Source of the DNA: Thermomicrobiales bacterium
GTDB lineage: Bacteria; Chloroflexota; Chloroflexia; Thermomicrobiales; UBA6265
Direction of reading: 5' to 3'
DNA: 64,000 bases
Assembly (NCBI GenBank): GCA_019637585.1
Contig: JAHBVL010000001.1
Coordinates: 741,947-805,946, forward strand
This document shows positions 1-8,662 of the stretch, one piece after another. Made by a program: the position numbers and the translations under genes. Position 1 is the stretch's first letter. Each line of letters starts with the position of its first letter. The notes below the pieces were generated by a model that worked only from the letters and a program-made list of their open reading frames with translations, searched no databases and was not told the origin of the DNA.

Positions 1-42
1 GCGATTGCGCTGCACATGTTCCGGGAGTGGAAGATCAGGTTT

Positions 43-179
43 CATAGTGCATAGTGCATAGTAGCTAGTAGATGGTTGGTGGTAAAGGGTAGATGGTTCT
101 GCTACGCACTGCGCGATTGCTATCTACTATGAACCATCTACTATTTACGTACCCGTTACCCGTTACCCGTTACCCGTTA
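43..179. repeat. Heptad-repeat array at the frnE-like 3' end
   Basis: Read on the minus strand, four exact TAACGGG units follow one another from position 179, and the first unit contains the TAA stop codon of the DsbA-like gene. TAGTAGA/TGGTTCA-type heptads follow. Further out (43-100) the plus strand shows TAGTGCA, TAGTAGC and TAGATGG units that can pair back with them, so the whole can fold as a long imperfect hairpin. No protein is encoded here. Confidence 0.8.
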
Positions 180-827
180 CCCCTCCCCACCCGTCATCCC
201 CAACACCTGCAAGAGCGAATCGGCGGGCTGTGCGCCGCTGACGCCGTATTCGTCGGCAAATACGAAGAAGGGCACGCCGGTCACGCCCAGTTGCTGGGCT
301 TCCTGAATCGATTCCACCACACGCATACGCGCCGGGTGCGAGGCATCGATCGCCCGGATCGCTGCTTCCTCGACCCCATGTCGCGCCCCAATCTCCACCA
401 GTACGTCGATCGAACCGATGTTCCGCATCTGGACGAAATGACCGTCGTACAGATCGGCGACGATGTCGTTTCTGACCTGCTCAGGTGCGATCTCGACAAG
501 CATATGGGCGGCGAGTGTATTCGGGATGTAGCGCATCGATGCGAAATCGAACTCAACGCCGGCTCGCTTGCCTGCCGCGGCCACAGCGTCGTTCATCCGG
601 TCGGCGTTGCCGCCGAACTTGTATTCGAGGTAGGCGTGGAAGTCGTTGCCCTCCGGCGGAATGCTTGGATCGAGCAGATAGGGGCGATGCCGGACCACGA
701 CATCGGTCTTGTCCCATCGACCGAGCGCCGATGCCAGGTTCGCCCGGCCGATCCGGCACCAGGGGCAGATGAAGTCCTCGAAGAGATCGATGGTGATCGT
801 GTCGTTGGCTTGCAGTGTTTCGTTCAT
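177..827 (-). CDS. DsbA family oxidoreductase, FrnE-like
   Basis: Thioredoxin-fold dithiol oxidoreductase of the DsbA/FrnE group, 216 aa, the usual length. The redox motif CPWC is at residues 21-24 after the first beta strand, and the cis-proline region (GVTGVPFFVF) lies near residue 185. No signal peptide is visible, so a cytoplasmic role is likely, as for other FrnE proteins. The substrate cannot be told from sequence. It stands alone on the minus strand. Its TAA stop is the first three bases of a TAACGGG heptad array (see repeat at 43-179). Family assignment is firm; the physiological role is not known. Confidence 0.9.
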   Translation of the reverse strand: MNETLQANDTITIDLFEDFICPWCRIGRANLASALGRWDKTDVVVRHRPYLLDPSIPPEGNDFHAYLEYKFGGNADRMNDAVAAAGKRAGVEFDFASMRYIPNTLAAHMLVEIAPEQVRNDIVADLYDGHFVQMRNIGSIDVLVEIGARHGVEEAAIRAIDASHPARMRVVESIQEAQQLGVTGVPFFVFADEYGVSGAQPADSLLQVLGMTGGEG

Positions 828-1046
828 GGCCGGTGAGGTGGTGTCCTTGTGCGAATGGGCATTAACAGGTTTCTCACTGAAGCGTAACCAAAACCGTCAA
901 TGCCATGCGCCATTCGCGAGACAGCAGCGGACAGCTCAGAGATTCTCATCATCAACTCATCTTGCGCTCATCAACATCCAGCAGGCAGTCGCTAATGTGA
1001 ATTTGGGACACGTGGATTCGTTCCGTTCGTCGAGAAGGAGATTGCA

Positions 1047-1382
1047 GTGAAAGTGCTCATTGTTCGGTTTCGATTGCAGGGTGTGGACCACGAAATGTAT
1101 GTAGCAACCGCTGAACAGCTGGCGTCGGAGATCGCCCGGTCGCCCGGTCTCGTCACCAAATGGTGGGTCGATGGCGCGGAAACCGGTACATATGGAGGGG
1201 TCTACCTCTTCACCGACCAGCAAGCGATCGAACAGTACCTCGCGTCGCCAACGATCGCTGGATTCGTCTCTTCAGGCGTCCCGGTCGACCTGCAGACCGA
1301 AGTTCTCGACGTGCTGGCCGCCGCCACGGCGATCACCGCTGGCCCGCTCGCCGGCAGCTTCCCGGTCAAAGCCGCGGCCTGA
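1047..1382 (+). CDS. YdhR-like putative monooxygenase
   Basis: A 111-aa protein resembling the YdhR family of small ferredoxin-like (alpha-beta barrel) proteins. The segment GLVTKWWVDGAETGTYGG, followed by VYLF and an acidic helix, is typical of that family. GTG start; an AAGGAGA ribosome site ends 7 bases upstream. No membrane segment. The reaction is uncharacterised for most members, so monooxygenase is a family label only. It is a single-gene unit; the 220 bases upstream hold its probable promoter, but I cannot place the -10/-35 with confidence. Confidence 0.75.
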   Translation: MKVLIVRFRLQGVDHEMYVATAEQLASEIARSPGLVTKWWVDGAETGTYGGVYLFTDQQAIEQYLASPTIAGFVSSGVPVDLQTEVLDVLAAATAITAGPLAGSFPVKAAA

Positions 1383-1567
1383 GCTCTCGCGCACCATCGG
1401 CCTGGCGAGCACGTGACCGATGGCTGCAAGCCAACGACTAACACGCCTGATTGACTTTGATGACTTGTCGCTAACAGCAAGGCGCAGTTTGGGAAAGAAC
1501 GCTGGAGCATCCCAGGGCGATTTAGGTGCAGACAACTATCTCGCGGGGCACCAACAAGGCGTGTTGT

Positions 1568-1588
1568 CCACCGGTTTCAAACCGGTGG
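1568..1588 (-). terminator. Perfect palindrome overlapping a stop codon
   Basis: Two perfect 10-base arms (CCACCGGTTT and its complement) are separated by one base. The TGA stop codon of the winged-helix reading frame (1577-1579) sits in the middle. No T-tract follows, so if it terminates transcription it is not a classical intrinsic terminator. It could equally be an interspersed palindromic repeat. Confidence 0.5.
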
Positions 1589-2446
1589 TCCCGTGCTCTG
1601 TCGCGCCAGGCGGTAGCCAGTGCCACGCACGGTCTCGAGCTCGCCGGCGCGACATCCCATCTTGATCCGCAGTGAGCGAACGACCACATCGACGACATTG
1701 CTGCCGCCCTGATAGTCCGTTCCCCACACGTCGGCCAGCAGATCGGCGCGTGAAACCACCGAGTTCTGCCGCATGGTCAGGTAGTGCATGACGCCGAATT
1801 CGAGTTTCGTCAGCGGCACCTGCGCGCCATTGACCCTCAACGCCTGCGACGCCAGATCGAGCAGCTCGGCATCACCGGCGCCGACCTCGCCGGCCACCAG
1901 GCGCGAAATCCATCCGTCGACCGACCCAGGGCCAAAATCGAGCATCAGCGTCTCATGTCGCTCTCCATCGATCATCGTCTCCGGCAGACCGATGTCGACA
2001 AATCCCAGACTGGCCAGCACATCGCGCTGAATCGAAAAATTGCGCTGGCAGTAGTACATGCGACGCAGCGATGGTCGCAGTTCCAGATAGGCGCGTTTGG
2101 CTTCGATCCACACCGCAGCCTGAACCTCAGATGGCCGTTCTCCAGTTTCTTTGCCGAGCCATGTGCGCCCGAACAACGCGCGCTGTCCGGCCGGCGATGG
2201 ATCGCGCTCCAGATGGGCCAGCCACTGGCGCATGAGTGGATCGTGCTGGGCCGTTTCGGGCCGCACCGCATCTGCCGGGAGCCTGACGATATAGCCGGCG
2301 ATCTCACCATTGACGTTCACGACGGCGCCCGTCGCGTCGGAATAGGCCGTCCAGTAGTGCTCCATGATCGCGACCATCTCATCGCCGCTGTAGCGCCGGC
2401 AAATCGCTTCGATCGCCGGCCAGTCGTCTGGGCGCGGGTGCACCAC
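1577..2446 (-). CDS. C-terminal part of AAA/winged-helix regulator (frameshifted)
   Basis: This frame holds the distal half of a regulator whose N-terminal AAA half lies in the frame at 2379-3539. The first ~180 residues are an effector-like region. The last ~95 residues are an OmpR/PhoB-type winged helix (LTKLEFGVMHYL, recognition helix NVVDVVVRSLRIKM, terminal wing TVRGTGYRLA). Upstream of the first GTG, the frame continues as PSNSPTCQVVHPRPDDW back to a run of six A at 2472-2477, where the upstream frame diverges. Removing one A restores a single continuous protein of about 650 aa. It is either a pseudogene, a sequencing error in a homopolymer, or (less likely) a separately translated regulator. 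Confidence 0.7.
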   Translation of the reverse strand: MVHPRPDDWPAIEAICRRYSGDEMVAIMEHYWTAYSDATGAVVNVNGEIAGYIVRLPADAVRPETAQHDPLMRQWLAHLERDPSPAGQRALFGRTWLGKETGERPSEVQAAVWIEAKRAYLELRPSLRRMYYCQRNFSIQRDVLASLGFVDIGLPETMIDGERHETLMLDFGPGSVDGWISRLVAGEVGAGDAELLDLASQALRVNGAQVPLTKLEFGVMHYLTMRQNSVVSRADLLADVWGTDYQGGSNVVDVVVRSLRIKMGCRAGELETVRGTGYRLARQSTGPPV

Positions 2447-3539
2447 CTGGCATGTCGGGCTGTTGGACGGGAAAAAATGACTCGCGCAGTTTGGGGTCGC
2501 GCAGGAGGAAGAGGAGATCGGCGGTATAGCCCCAAAAACTGCCCGTTTCGGGTTCGTGGTCGCGCAGAAATCGCCAGGCGCGTCGCCGAAACGTCTGGTG
2601 TAACTCGGGATCGGTGGCGATCAGCCATTCCGACACGGCGTTCTGCACGACTTCATGGGTAATCAATCCATCCGTCCGAATCTCGACGAACGGCAGATTG
2701 GCCAGACGGTCGAACGACTCCTGCGCGTCGAGTTCTGGCAAGAGTGCGGCAAGAAGCGGGCGGGTCGCCCGGCGGACAACCGATGCCGCTTCGAGCACCT
2801 GCCTGTCGATCTGGTCGGGCAGATCGACCAGATAGGTCCGCGCCAGGCTGGCGACCATCGCCGGAATCGCCGCCTGCTCGACTTCGCCGGCGCTGCTGCC
2901 CATGCCCGAGGCCGCGGCCAGCTGGAGCGCCAGCGGATGTCCCCGCGCGACGCGCTGGATCGATTGGGCTTCGGTCGCTGAGAACCCGAAGCCTGAAAGC
3001 AGCGCTTGGGATTCGTCATTGCTGAGTGGACCAAGTTCGATCCGTTTGAACAGCCCTGCCCATTCCGGGGCGCTGCTCCAGCCGGTATCGACGGGGAAAC
3101 GGGACGCGAACACGATCCGAAAGGACGCCGGCAGCTGCGGCAGAAACTGGCTACGCATCCACGCGTCGATCATATGCAACGACTCGTAGGAGTCGAAAGT
3201 CAACACCACCTGTGCCATACCGGAGGGCGGAGTGGCGAGCACCGCGTCGAAGTCGAGACCGGCGTTGGTGCTTGCCGCTCGCATTTCGGTCAGGAATGAG
3301 TCTGCAGTGGGCTCGATCGTCCGGCAGTCGATTCGCACCACGCGACTTCCGGCTTCGCTGGCGCGATCGGCGAACTCCGCCAGCAACCGGGATTTGCCGA
3401 CGCCGGCAATGCCTTCGATGAACCAGACAGGGGGACAGCCGGGACCAAACATCGCCATGAGCTGGGTGAGCTCGTGCGCTCTCCCGACGAATGTCTTTCT
3501 GGTGTTCTGCTGGAGCAGATCGGCGAGACGGTCGATCAT
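2379..3539 (-). CDS. N-terminal AAA ATPase part of the same regulator
   Basis: A 386-aa frame with a P-loop (GIAGVGKSRLLAEF, about residues 44-57) after a TFVGRAHEL entry motif, a typical STAND/AAA regulator start. An RxxP-like ATPase lid region (LGPLSNDESQALLSGFG) follows near residues 195-210. The ATG start has GGAGGA upstream. The last ~30 residues (after ESFFPV) are low-complexity, Pro/Arg-rich and unlike the rest, consistent with out-of-frame translation past the A6 run. The intact gene would be an ATP-dependent regulator with a C-terminal winged helix for DNA binding. The signal it senses is unknown. Confidence 0.75.
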   Translation of the reverse strand: MIDRLADLLQQNTRKTFVGRAHELTQLMAMFGPGCPPVWFIEGIAGVGKSRLLAEFADRASEAGSRVVRIDCRTIEPTADSFLTEMRAASTNAGLDFDAVLATPPSGMAQVVLTFDSYESLHMIDAWMRSQFLPQLPASFRIVFASRFPVDTGWSSAPEWAGLFKRIELGPLSNDESQALLSGFGFSATEAQSIQRVARGHPLALQLAAASGMGSSAGEVEQAAIPAMVASLARTYLVDLPDQIDRQVLEAASVVRRATRPLLAALLPELDAQESFDRLANLPFVEIRTDGLITHEVVQNAVSEWLIATDPELHQTFRRRAWRFLRDHEPETGSFWGYTADLLFLLRDPKLRESFFPVQQPDMPGGAPAPRRLAGDRSDLPALQRR

Positions 3540-3651
3540 CGCTGCTGTCCTCCACGGAGAACTCGATCGTATCGACAGCGAATATTTATGGTTCGCAGCG
3601 ATCTTCGGTGATATGGCTATGGGATGTCAAGCCGCCAGACGCGACGGCACA

Positions 3652-5088
3652 TCACACCCGGAGACCCCGCGGATAGTGATTCTTGACCGCGTCACCGCTG
3701 CGCTTGCCCCAGCCGAGCGGAAATCCGGCGATGGTCACCCCCACCCAGCCAGCGGGGCCGCTCGCTCGTATGACCTCTCCGGCCAGATAGCGAACCGTTT
3801 CCTCTTCGCTCAGTTCATGGGTCTGGGCGAAATCCCCGGCTGTCGCGGCGAGCGCCAGGGCATGGACCGGCTCGAACCGACCGTTGCGAACCACACCCAA
3901 CGGCAGCCCCGGGCGCACGACGCTCAGGCCGGACAGGTCGGGTGCGTCTACGGACGCGAGAAAGAGGTGCTCGCCTCGCTGAAGGAGATGACCGTCGGCT
4001 CCGAAACCGGGCAGAATAGCGTCGCGAAAGGCCGTCCAGAGCTCCTCCGTCTTCTTGTCGATCGGGAACGTTCTCCCAACACGCTGGGATTCCCCACTGT
4101 CGCCAGGTGCTCTGAGAAGCGCGAAGGAATGTCCCTCCGCCTCCGCGCGATGCGGCCAGATGCGAACCATTCGACCAAGATCCACCATCCCCCCTCTCCC
4201 GCGGTCGGGAGAGGGGCCGGGGGTGAGGGACAAACCGCGGTCGGGAGAGGGGGGCATTGCTGACCCCCATTCCGGCTTGCCGGGGGCAAAGCCATCAAAC
4301 ACCGCGATTTCCGCCAGCGTCCAGCCATCATGCGACTCGATGAATCGCGCGATCTGCTCTTCGTTCTCCTCCGGGGCGAAGGTGCATGTGCAGTAGAGGA
4401 GGAGACCGCCTGGGCGAACCAACCGGCAGGCGTCGTTCAACAGATTGGTTTGCCGGATAGCGCAGCCCCGCACATGCTCCTCGCTCCATTCGCGAACCGC
4501 GAAGGGCGACTTGCGGAACATCCCTTCTCCCGAGCAGGGCGCATCGACCAACACGCGGTCGAACTGACCGGCCAGCGTCTCCGCCAGTTCCCGCGGCTGG
4601 GCATTAGTCAGAACCGTATTGCGAGCGCCCCATCGCTCCAGGTTTTCGCCGAGCGCTTTGATTCGTCCGCGCACCGGATCGTTCGACACCAGCAGCCCCT
4701 GATTGCCTAGCAGACTGGCGATGTGGGTCGACTTTCCTCCCGGCGATGCTGCGACGTCGATCACCCAGTGGCCGGGGCGAATGTCGAGCAGCTCGGCTGC
4801 GGCCATGGCAGAAGGATCCTGGAGGTAGTAGAGACCAGCGGCGTGCAGGGGATGTTTTCCCGCCCGGGTATCCGGAGGAAGGTAGAACCCGCTCGGACAC
4901 CAGGGCAGCGGTTCGAGCGGCCAGGGCAGGAGTTGGAAAGCCTCGGGGACAGCGGATTTGAGTGTGTTGATCCGGAGTCCCTGCGCTGGTGGATGGTCGT
5001 AGCTCGACAGGAACGCCGCGAACTCGTCGCCGAGGAGCGCGTGCATCCTGGTGAGGAAGGCTTCCGGGAGAACGGGCGAAGTCGTCAC
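3652..5088 (-). CDS. RsmF-like 16S rRNA (cytosine-C5) methyltransferase
   Basis: SAM-dependent m5C RNA methyltransferase of the NOL1/NOP2/Sun (RsmF/RsmB) family, 478 aa. Motif I DVAASPGGKSTH (111-122) binds SAM. Motif IV DAPCSGEGMF (182-191) carries Cys185, and motif VI YCTCTF carries the catalytic Cys235. The C-terminal part (from ~370) resembles the PUA-like region of RsmF. GTG start with no clear ribosome site. Residues about 280-300 (PPSPDRGLSLTPGPSPDRG...) are not family sequence. They are encoded by a palindromic repeat also found at 11.6 kb, inserted in frame between the methyltransferase core and the VRIWPHR strand. Confidence 0.88.
   Translation of the reverse strand: MTTSPVLPEAFLTRMHALLGDEFAAFLSSYDHPPAQGLRINTLKSAVPEAFQLLPWPLEPLPWCPSGFYLPPDTRAGKHPLHAAGLYYLQDPSAMAAAELLDIRPGHWVIDVAASPGGKSTHIASLLGNQGLLVSNDPVRGRIKALGENLERWGARNTVLTNAQPRELAETLAGQFDRVLVDAPCSGEGMFRKSPFAVREWSEEHVRGCAIRQTNLLNDACRLVRPGGLLLYCTCTFAPEENEEQIARFIESHDGWTLAEIAVFDGFAPGKPEWGSAMPPSPDRGLSLTPGPSPDRGRGGMVDLGRMVRIWPHRAEAEGHSFALLRAPGDSGESQRVGRTFPIDKKTEELWTAFRDAILPGFGADGHLLQRGEHLFLASVDAPDLSGLSVVRPGLPLGVVRNGRFEPVHALALAATAGDFAQTHELSEEETVRYLAGEVIRASGPAGWVGVTIAGFPLGWGKRSGDAVKNHYPRGLRV
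4192..4254. repeat. Palindromic repeat inserted in-frame in the RNA methyltransferase gene
   Basis: Contains CTCTCCCGCGGTCGGGAGAG, a hairpin with near-perfect arms, followed by a GC-rich flank (complement of CCCTCACCCCCGGCCC). A partial second copy (ACCGCGGTCGGGAGAGG) ends at 4254. The same unit occurs intergenically at 11638-11757. Here it is translated in the minus frame and adds about 20 residues without disrupting the frame. Confidence 0.8.
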
Positions 5089-5107
5089 AGCAGGAGCGCG
5101 GGCCCGA

Positions 5108-5368
5108 TCAACCCTCGAGGATGTCGATCAGCTGATCCTCGATTTCCCGGTCGTTGTAGTGCCGCTGCACCTTGTACTTCGAGAAAAGAAGGTCGTCGTT
5201 GACGTAGACATCGAAGATCTCCTTCGACCCGGGGACGATATGCACGCCGCCCGGCAGAAACTCGAAGAACTCCTCGAGGATGTTGTCCGCCAACTTGATC
5301 GCTCTGCGGGTATAGCCGCAGTCGGCGCAGTAGACGATGGTGATTGAATTGCCTTCAGGGGTTTTCAT
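5108..5368 (-). CDS. Rdx family (SelT/SelW/SelH-like) protein
   Basis: An 86-aa thioredoxin-like protein. The N-terminal strand is followed by YCADCGY, so CxxC at residues 14-17 replaces the CxxU of selenoprotein W. The rest (FFEFLPGGVHIVPGSKEIFDVYVNDDLLFSKY) fits the Rdx fold, with its conserved GGxFEVxVNGxLxxSK-type hairpin. No selenocysteine codon is needed. ATG start; an AGCT-rich leader without a strong ribosome site. Presumed cytosolic redox protein. It sits just downstream (same strand) of a heptad array and upstream of the rRNA methyltransferase, with a 19-base gap. Confidence 0.85.
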   Translation of the reverse strand: MKTPEGNSITIVYCADCGYTRRAIKLADNILEEFFEFLPGGVHIVPGSKEIFDVYVNDDLLFSKYKVQRHYNDREIEDQLIDILEG

Positions 5369-5679
<311 letters not shown>

Positions 5680-6474
5680 TCAGTCCCCTGAACTCCGGAC
5701 CACTGACCCTGTCTTCTTCATCGGCAACACCACCGGCGTGCCGTCCTCGGGATGGTACGTGACCACGACATCGCACTCGAACACGTCACGGACCATTGCC
5801 GGGGTGAGTATCGCCGAGGGCCCGCCATTGGCGGCGATCGATCCATTGGACATCAGCACGATCCGGTCGGCCAGAGCGGCGGCGTAGTTCAGATCGTGAA
5901 CGATCATCACGATCGTCGCGCCGGCGTTGGCATAGTCTCTGGCGATCTGTTGAACGAGCTGCTGGTGGCGCAGATCGAGGGCGGCGGTTGGCTCGTCGAG
6001 CAGGAGGAGGGGCGCTTCCTGGGCCAGGACGCGCGCCAGCGACACCCGCGCCTGCTCCCCCACCGACAGCGTCGGGAAAATACGGTGCGCCAGGTGGGAG
6101 GAGTCGGTCTGGCTGATGGCATGCTCGATGGCCAAGATCTCGTCATCCATGTCGCCGTGCGGACTGCGGCCCATGCGGACGATTTCTCGAGCGGTGAATG
6201 AAAACTGGATGATCGCTTGCTGAGGCAAGACCGACCGCAGCAGGGCCAGTTCCTTTGGCTTGTACGATGCCAGGGGACGGTCGAACAGCGTCACCGACCC
6301 GGCTCGTGGTGGGATATCACCCGCCAGCACGCTGAGCAGGGTCGACTTTCCCGCGCCGTTCGGGCCGACCAGCGCGACGACTTCCCCTTTGTGGACCTCC
6401 AACGAAACGTCGTGCAGGAGATCGCGGCCATTCAGCCCGGCGGTCATCCGTTCGCAGCGGAGAACGACGGTCAT
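5680..6474 (-). CDS. hmuV: Heme ABC transporter ATP-binding protein
   Basis: ATPase of an iron-complex/heme importer (FecE/HmuV family), 264 aa. Walker A GPNGAGKST is near residue 38, the signature LSVGEQARVSLARVLAQ comes next, then Walker B LLLLDEPTAALD, and the switch His is in MIVHDLN. The ATG chosen here overlaps the hmuU stop (ATGA, 4 bases), which indicates translational coupling; a GTG two codons upstream is possible. It is last in the hmuTUV operon. Its final codons and stop lie in degenerate GTCnnnn heptads. Heme rather than siderophore specificity is inferred from HmuT. Confidence 0.9.
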   Translation of the reverse strand: MTVVLRCERMTAGLNGRDLLHDVSLEVHKGEVVALVGPNGAGKSTLLSVLAGDIPPRAGSVTLFDRPLASYKPKELALLRSVLPQQAIIQFSFTAREIVRMGRSPHGDMDDEILAIEHAISQTDSSHLAHRIFPTLSVGEQARVSLARVLAQEAPLLLLDEPTAALDLRHQQLVQQIARDYANAGATIVMIVHDLNYAAALADRIVLMSNGSIAANGGPSAILTPAMVRDVFECDVVVTYHPEDGTPVVLPMKKTGSVVRSSGD

Positions 6475-7565
6475 CCCCACCCTCCCTGGGCCCGGCGGGC
6501 GCGCAGCATCATGATAAGCAGAAATGGGCCGCCGATCAGCGCGGTAAGCACGCCGAGCGGGAGTTCGAGGGGTGAGATGACAGTTCGGGCGAAGAGATCG
6601 GCCATGACGATCAGCAATGCTCCGGCCAGAGCGCTGGCCGGTAGAAGCGTTCGGTGATCTGGCCCGGCGGCAAGCCGCACGAGATGTGGAATGATCAATC
6701 CGACGAACGCGATCACGCCGGCGACGGCGACCGTTGCTCCCGTCATCAACGCCGTGAGGAGGATGACCGTCATGCGCACCCGTTCGGTGTCCACGCCGAG
6801 ATGGCGAGCTTCCCGCTCACCGAGAACCATCAGATTGAGTGGGTGTCCCCAGCGGGTCGAGGCGAGGAGCCCGACCAGAATGAATGGTGATGCCGCGGCG
6901 ACGCTTTCCCATGTCGAGCTGCCCAGGCTGCCCATCGACCAGAAGATGATCGCCCGCAGCTGAGCGTCGTTCGCCACGAAGGTGACCATCGATGTTCCGG
7001 CGCCGGCAAAAGTGTTCAGCGCTACCCCGGCAAGCACGAGCGTGACGATTTCGGTTCGACCATTGTGCCGGGCCAGGGTGTAGCCGATGACGGCGGTGAC
7101 GACGCCACCGGCAAAGGCGAAGAGGGGAGTGGTGGCGATACCGAACCAGGTGATGCTCAACCCAAGCGCGATCACCGCGCCCAGCGCTGCCCCGCTGGAA
7201 ACGCCGATCAAACCGGGGTCGGCAAGCGGGTTGCGAAACATCCCCTGCAGCGCGGCTCCGGAAACCGCCAGCGCGGCACCGACCAGTACGCCGAGAATCA
7301 CCCGAGGCAGGCGGATGGCCCAGACCACGGAATCCTGTTGCTGTGTATAAGTCACATTCGAGCTAAGACCCAGATGGTCGGCGATGATAGCCACGATCTG
7401 CCGCGGTCCGACCTCGACCGTTCCGAGCGCGATGCTCAACGTCACCGCAATCAGCAGCGCTACGCTCAGACCAGAGCAAAGTGCAAAGCGCGAAACGCGG
7501 GGGCCACCCTCAGCGCCCCGCGTTTCGTCTCGTGTGATCGGTTGGTTGGTTGCGGTTACGTCCAT
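6471..7565 (-). CDS. hmuU: Heme/iron-complex ABC transporter permease (FecCD family)
   Basis: Integral membrane permease of the BtuC/FecCD family, 364 aa, with about ten hydrophobic segments. Family signatures seen: RLPRVILGVLVGAALAVSGAALQGMFRNPLADPGLIGVSSGAALG near residues 90-135, and VAGVIAFVGLIIPHLVRLAAGPDHR(TLLP) near 285-315. It forms the channel with HmuV and takes substrate from HmuT. The ATG start has no Shine-Dalgarno sequence; the stretch upstream is the edge of the ACTACGG heptad array that separates it from hmuT. Confidence 0.9.
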   Translation of the reverse strand: MDVTATNQPITRDETRGAEGGPRVSRFALCSGLSVALLIAVTLSIALGTVEVGPRQIVAIIADHLGLSSNVTYTQQQDSVVWAIRLPRVILGVLVGAALAVSGAALQGMFRNPLADPGLIGVSSGAALGAVIALGLSITWFGIATTPLFAFAGGVVTAVIGYTLARHNGRTEIVTLVLAGVALNTFAGAGTSMVTFVANDAQLRAIIFWSMGSLGSSTWESVAAASPFILVGLLASTRWGHPLNLMVLGEREARHLGVDTERVRMTVILLTALMTGATVAVAGVIAFVGLIIPHLVRLAAGPDHRTLLPASALAGALLIVMADLFARTVISPLELPLGVLTALIGGPFLLIMMLRARRAQGGWG

Positions 7566-7581
7566 ACGAGGGCTAAGGGCT

Positions 7582-7696
7582 CGTAGTCCGCAGTCCGAGC
7601 CCTTGGTCCGGCGTGAAACCCGTGGAGACTCGTTTACGGACTACGGACTACGGACTACGGACTACGGACTACGGACTACGGACTACGGTTTCCTTA
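7582..7696. repeat. Heptad-repeat array inside the hmu operon, ACTACGG x7
   Basis: Seven exact ACTACGG copies run from 7640 to 7688, and the register reaches the hmuT TAA stop (7694-7696) on the minus strand. The opposite arm at 7582-7598 (CGTAGTCCGCAGTCCG) is complementary to it with one mismatch, so a long stem with a ~35-base loop can form between hmuT and hmuU. Confidence 0.85.
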
Positions 7697-8662
7697 CGCA
7701 AGTTCCGGATGAAAATCGGCGACCATCGCGGCGAGTTGCTGCCCGGTGCGCGGGGTCATGCCGAGCAGGAGCTCGTCGTCGTAGACGTAGATGCGATCGT
7801 TCTGCGCCGCCGGCGTTTCCGCGACCCCCGGGATCGACTTGATGCCGTCGATACCACCGACCGATTCCGCGCCCAGGGTCTGGGTGACGATGATGTCTGG
7901 CGCTGCAGCGACGAGTGCTTCAGCGGTCACTGGCTGATACCCCATGATTCCGGCGGGCATGGCTGCGTCGAGGGCGCCTGCCGCTTCCAGCATCGCCGCC
8001 GCGACAGTGCCACCGCCAGCCACCAATTGAATGCCACCCTGCTGCAGGTAGAGCACGATCGCGGTCGGCTTGTCGGTGATGTCCGCCGTAAGGGCGATCG
8101 CGGCATCGATTTCGGCCTGGGTCGTCTCGGCCAGCGCGGCGCCATTTTCCGGTACGCCCAATGCCTCGGCCACCGCGGTGATCTTGGCCACCGGTGCCTC
8201 GATCGTCTGCGGTTCGGTGATGATCACCACTGGCACGCCAGCGCCCTTCACCTGCTCGAGCACCGGCGGCGGACCAGCGGCGTCCTTGCCGATCACCACG
8301 GTTGGCTCGGCCGCGAGGATGCCCTCGGCGTTGAGATTGCGCTCCACACCGAATTTCGGCAGCGCCAGCAGCGCTTCCGGATAGACCGCGCTGAGGTCGA
8401 CGGCCACGATATTGGCCCCCAGACCGAGCGCCCAGGTGATTTCCGCGACATCACCGCTGAGCGGAACGATGCGGCTGACATCGGTCACCGTCACTTCTTC
8501 GCCGCTGGCGCTGGTAACCGTCACCGGCAGCGTTGGATTGGCGACAGGCGTACCGGCCGGCGTGGCCGCGTCCTGAGCGAAGGTGATCGGTCGGCTGGTA
8601 GCGAACCCGGCCGCCAGGGCAGCGGCGCCGGTCAAAGCTGTGCGTCGTGAAAACTGAACCAC
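7694..8662 (-). CDS. hmuT: Hemin ABC transporter substrate-binding protein
   Basis: Periplasmic-type binding protein of the HmuT/BtuF (TroA-like) fold, about 322 aa. The GTG start at 8662 is chosen because AAGGAG lies 8 bases upstream; the longer frame would start ahead of this site. The N-terminus QFSRRTALTGAAALAAGFATS is a twin-arginine-like leader. LGLGANIVAVDLSAVYPEALLALPKFGVERNLNAEGILAAEPTVVIG and the C-terminal LLGMTPRTGQQLA fit hemin-binding HmuT better than cobalamin-binding BtuF. First gene of hmuTUV; the 323 bases upstream carry dyads but no recognised riboswitch. Confidence 0.87.
   Translation of the reverse strand: MVQFSRRTALTGAAALAAGFATSRPITFAQDAATPAGTPVANPTLPVTVTSASGEEVTVTDVSRIVPLSGDVAEITWALGLGANIVAVDLSAVYPEALLALPKFGVERNLNAEGILAAEPTVVIGKDAAGPPPVLEQVKGAGVPVVIITEPQTIEAPVAKITAVAEALGVPENGAALAETTQAEIDAAIALTADITDKPTAIVLYLQQGGIQLVAGGGTVAAAMLEAAGALDAAMPAGIMGYQPVTAEALVAAAPDIIVTQTLGAESVGGIDGIKSIPGVAETPAAQNDRIYVYDDELLLGMTPRTGQQLAAMVADFHPELA

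Noticed and set aside
93..836. Plus-strand frame opposite the FrnE-like gene.
   Set aside because: The minus strand has the CPWC motif and correct family length; this frame begins in the heptad array and has no homology pattern.
5108..5368. Possible selenoprotein.
   Set aside because: The position of selenocysteine is an ordinary cysteine codon; no in-frame TGA needs to be read.
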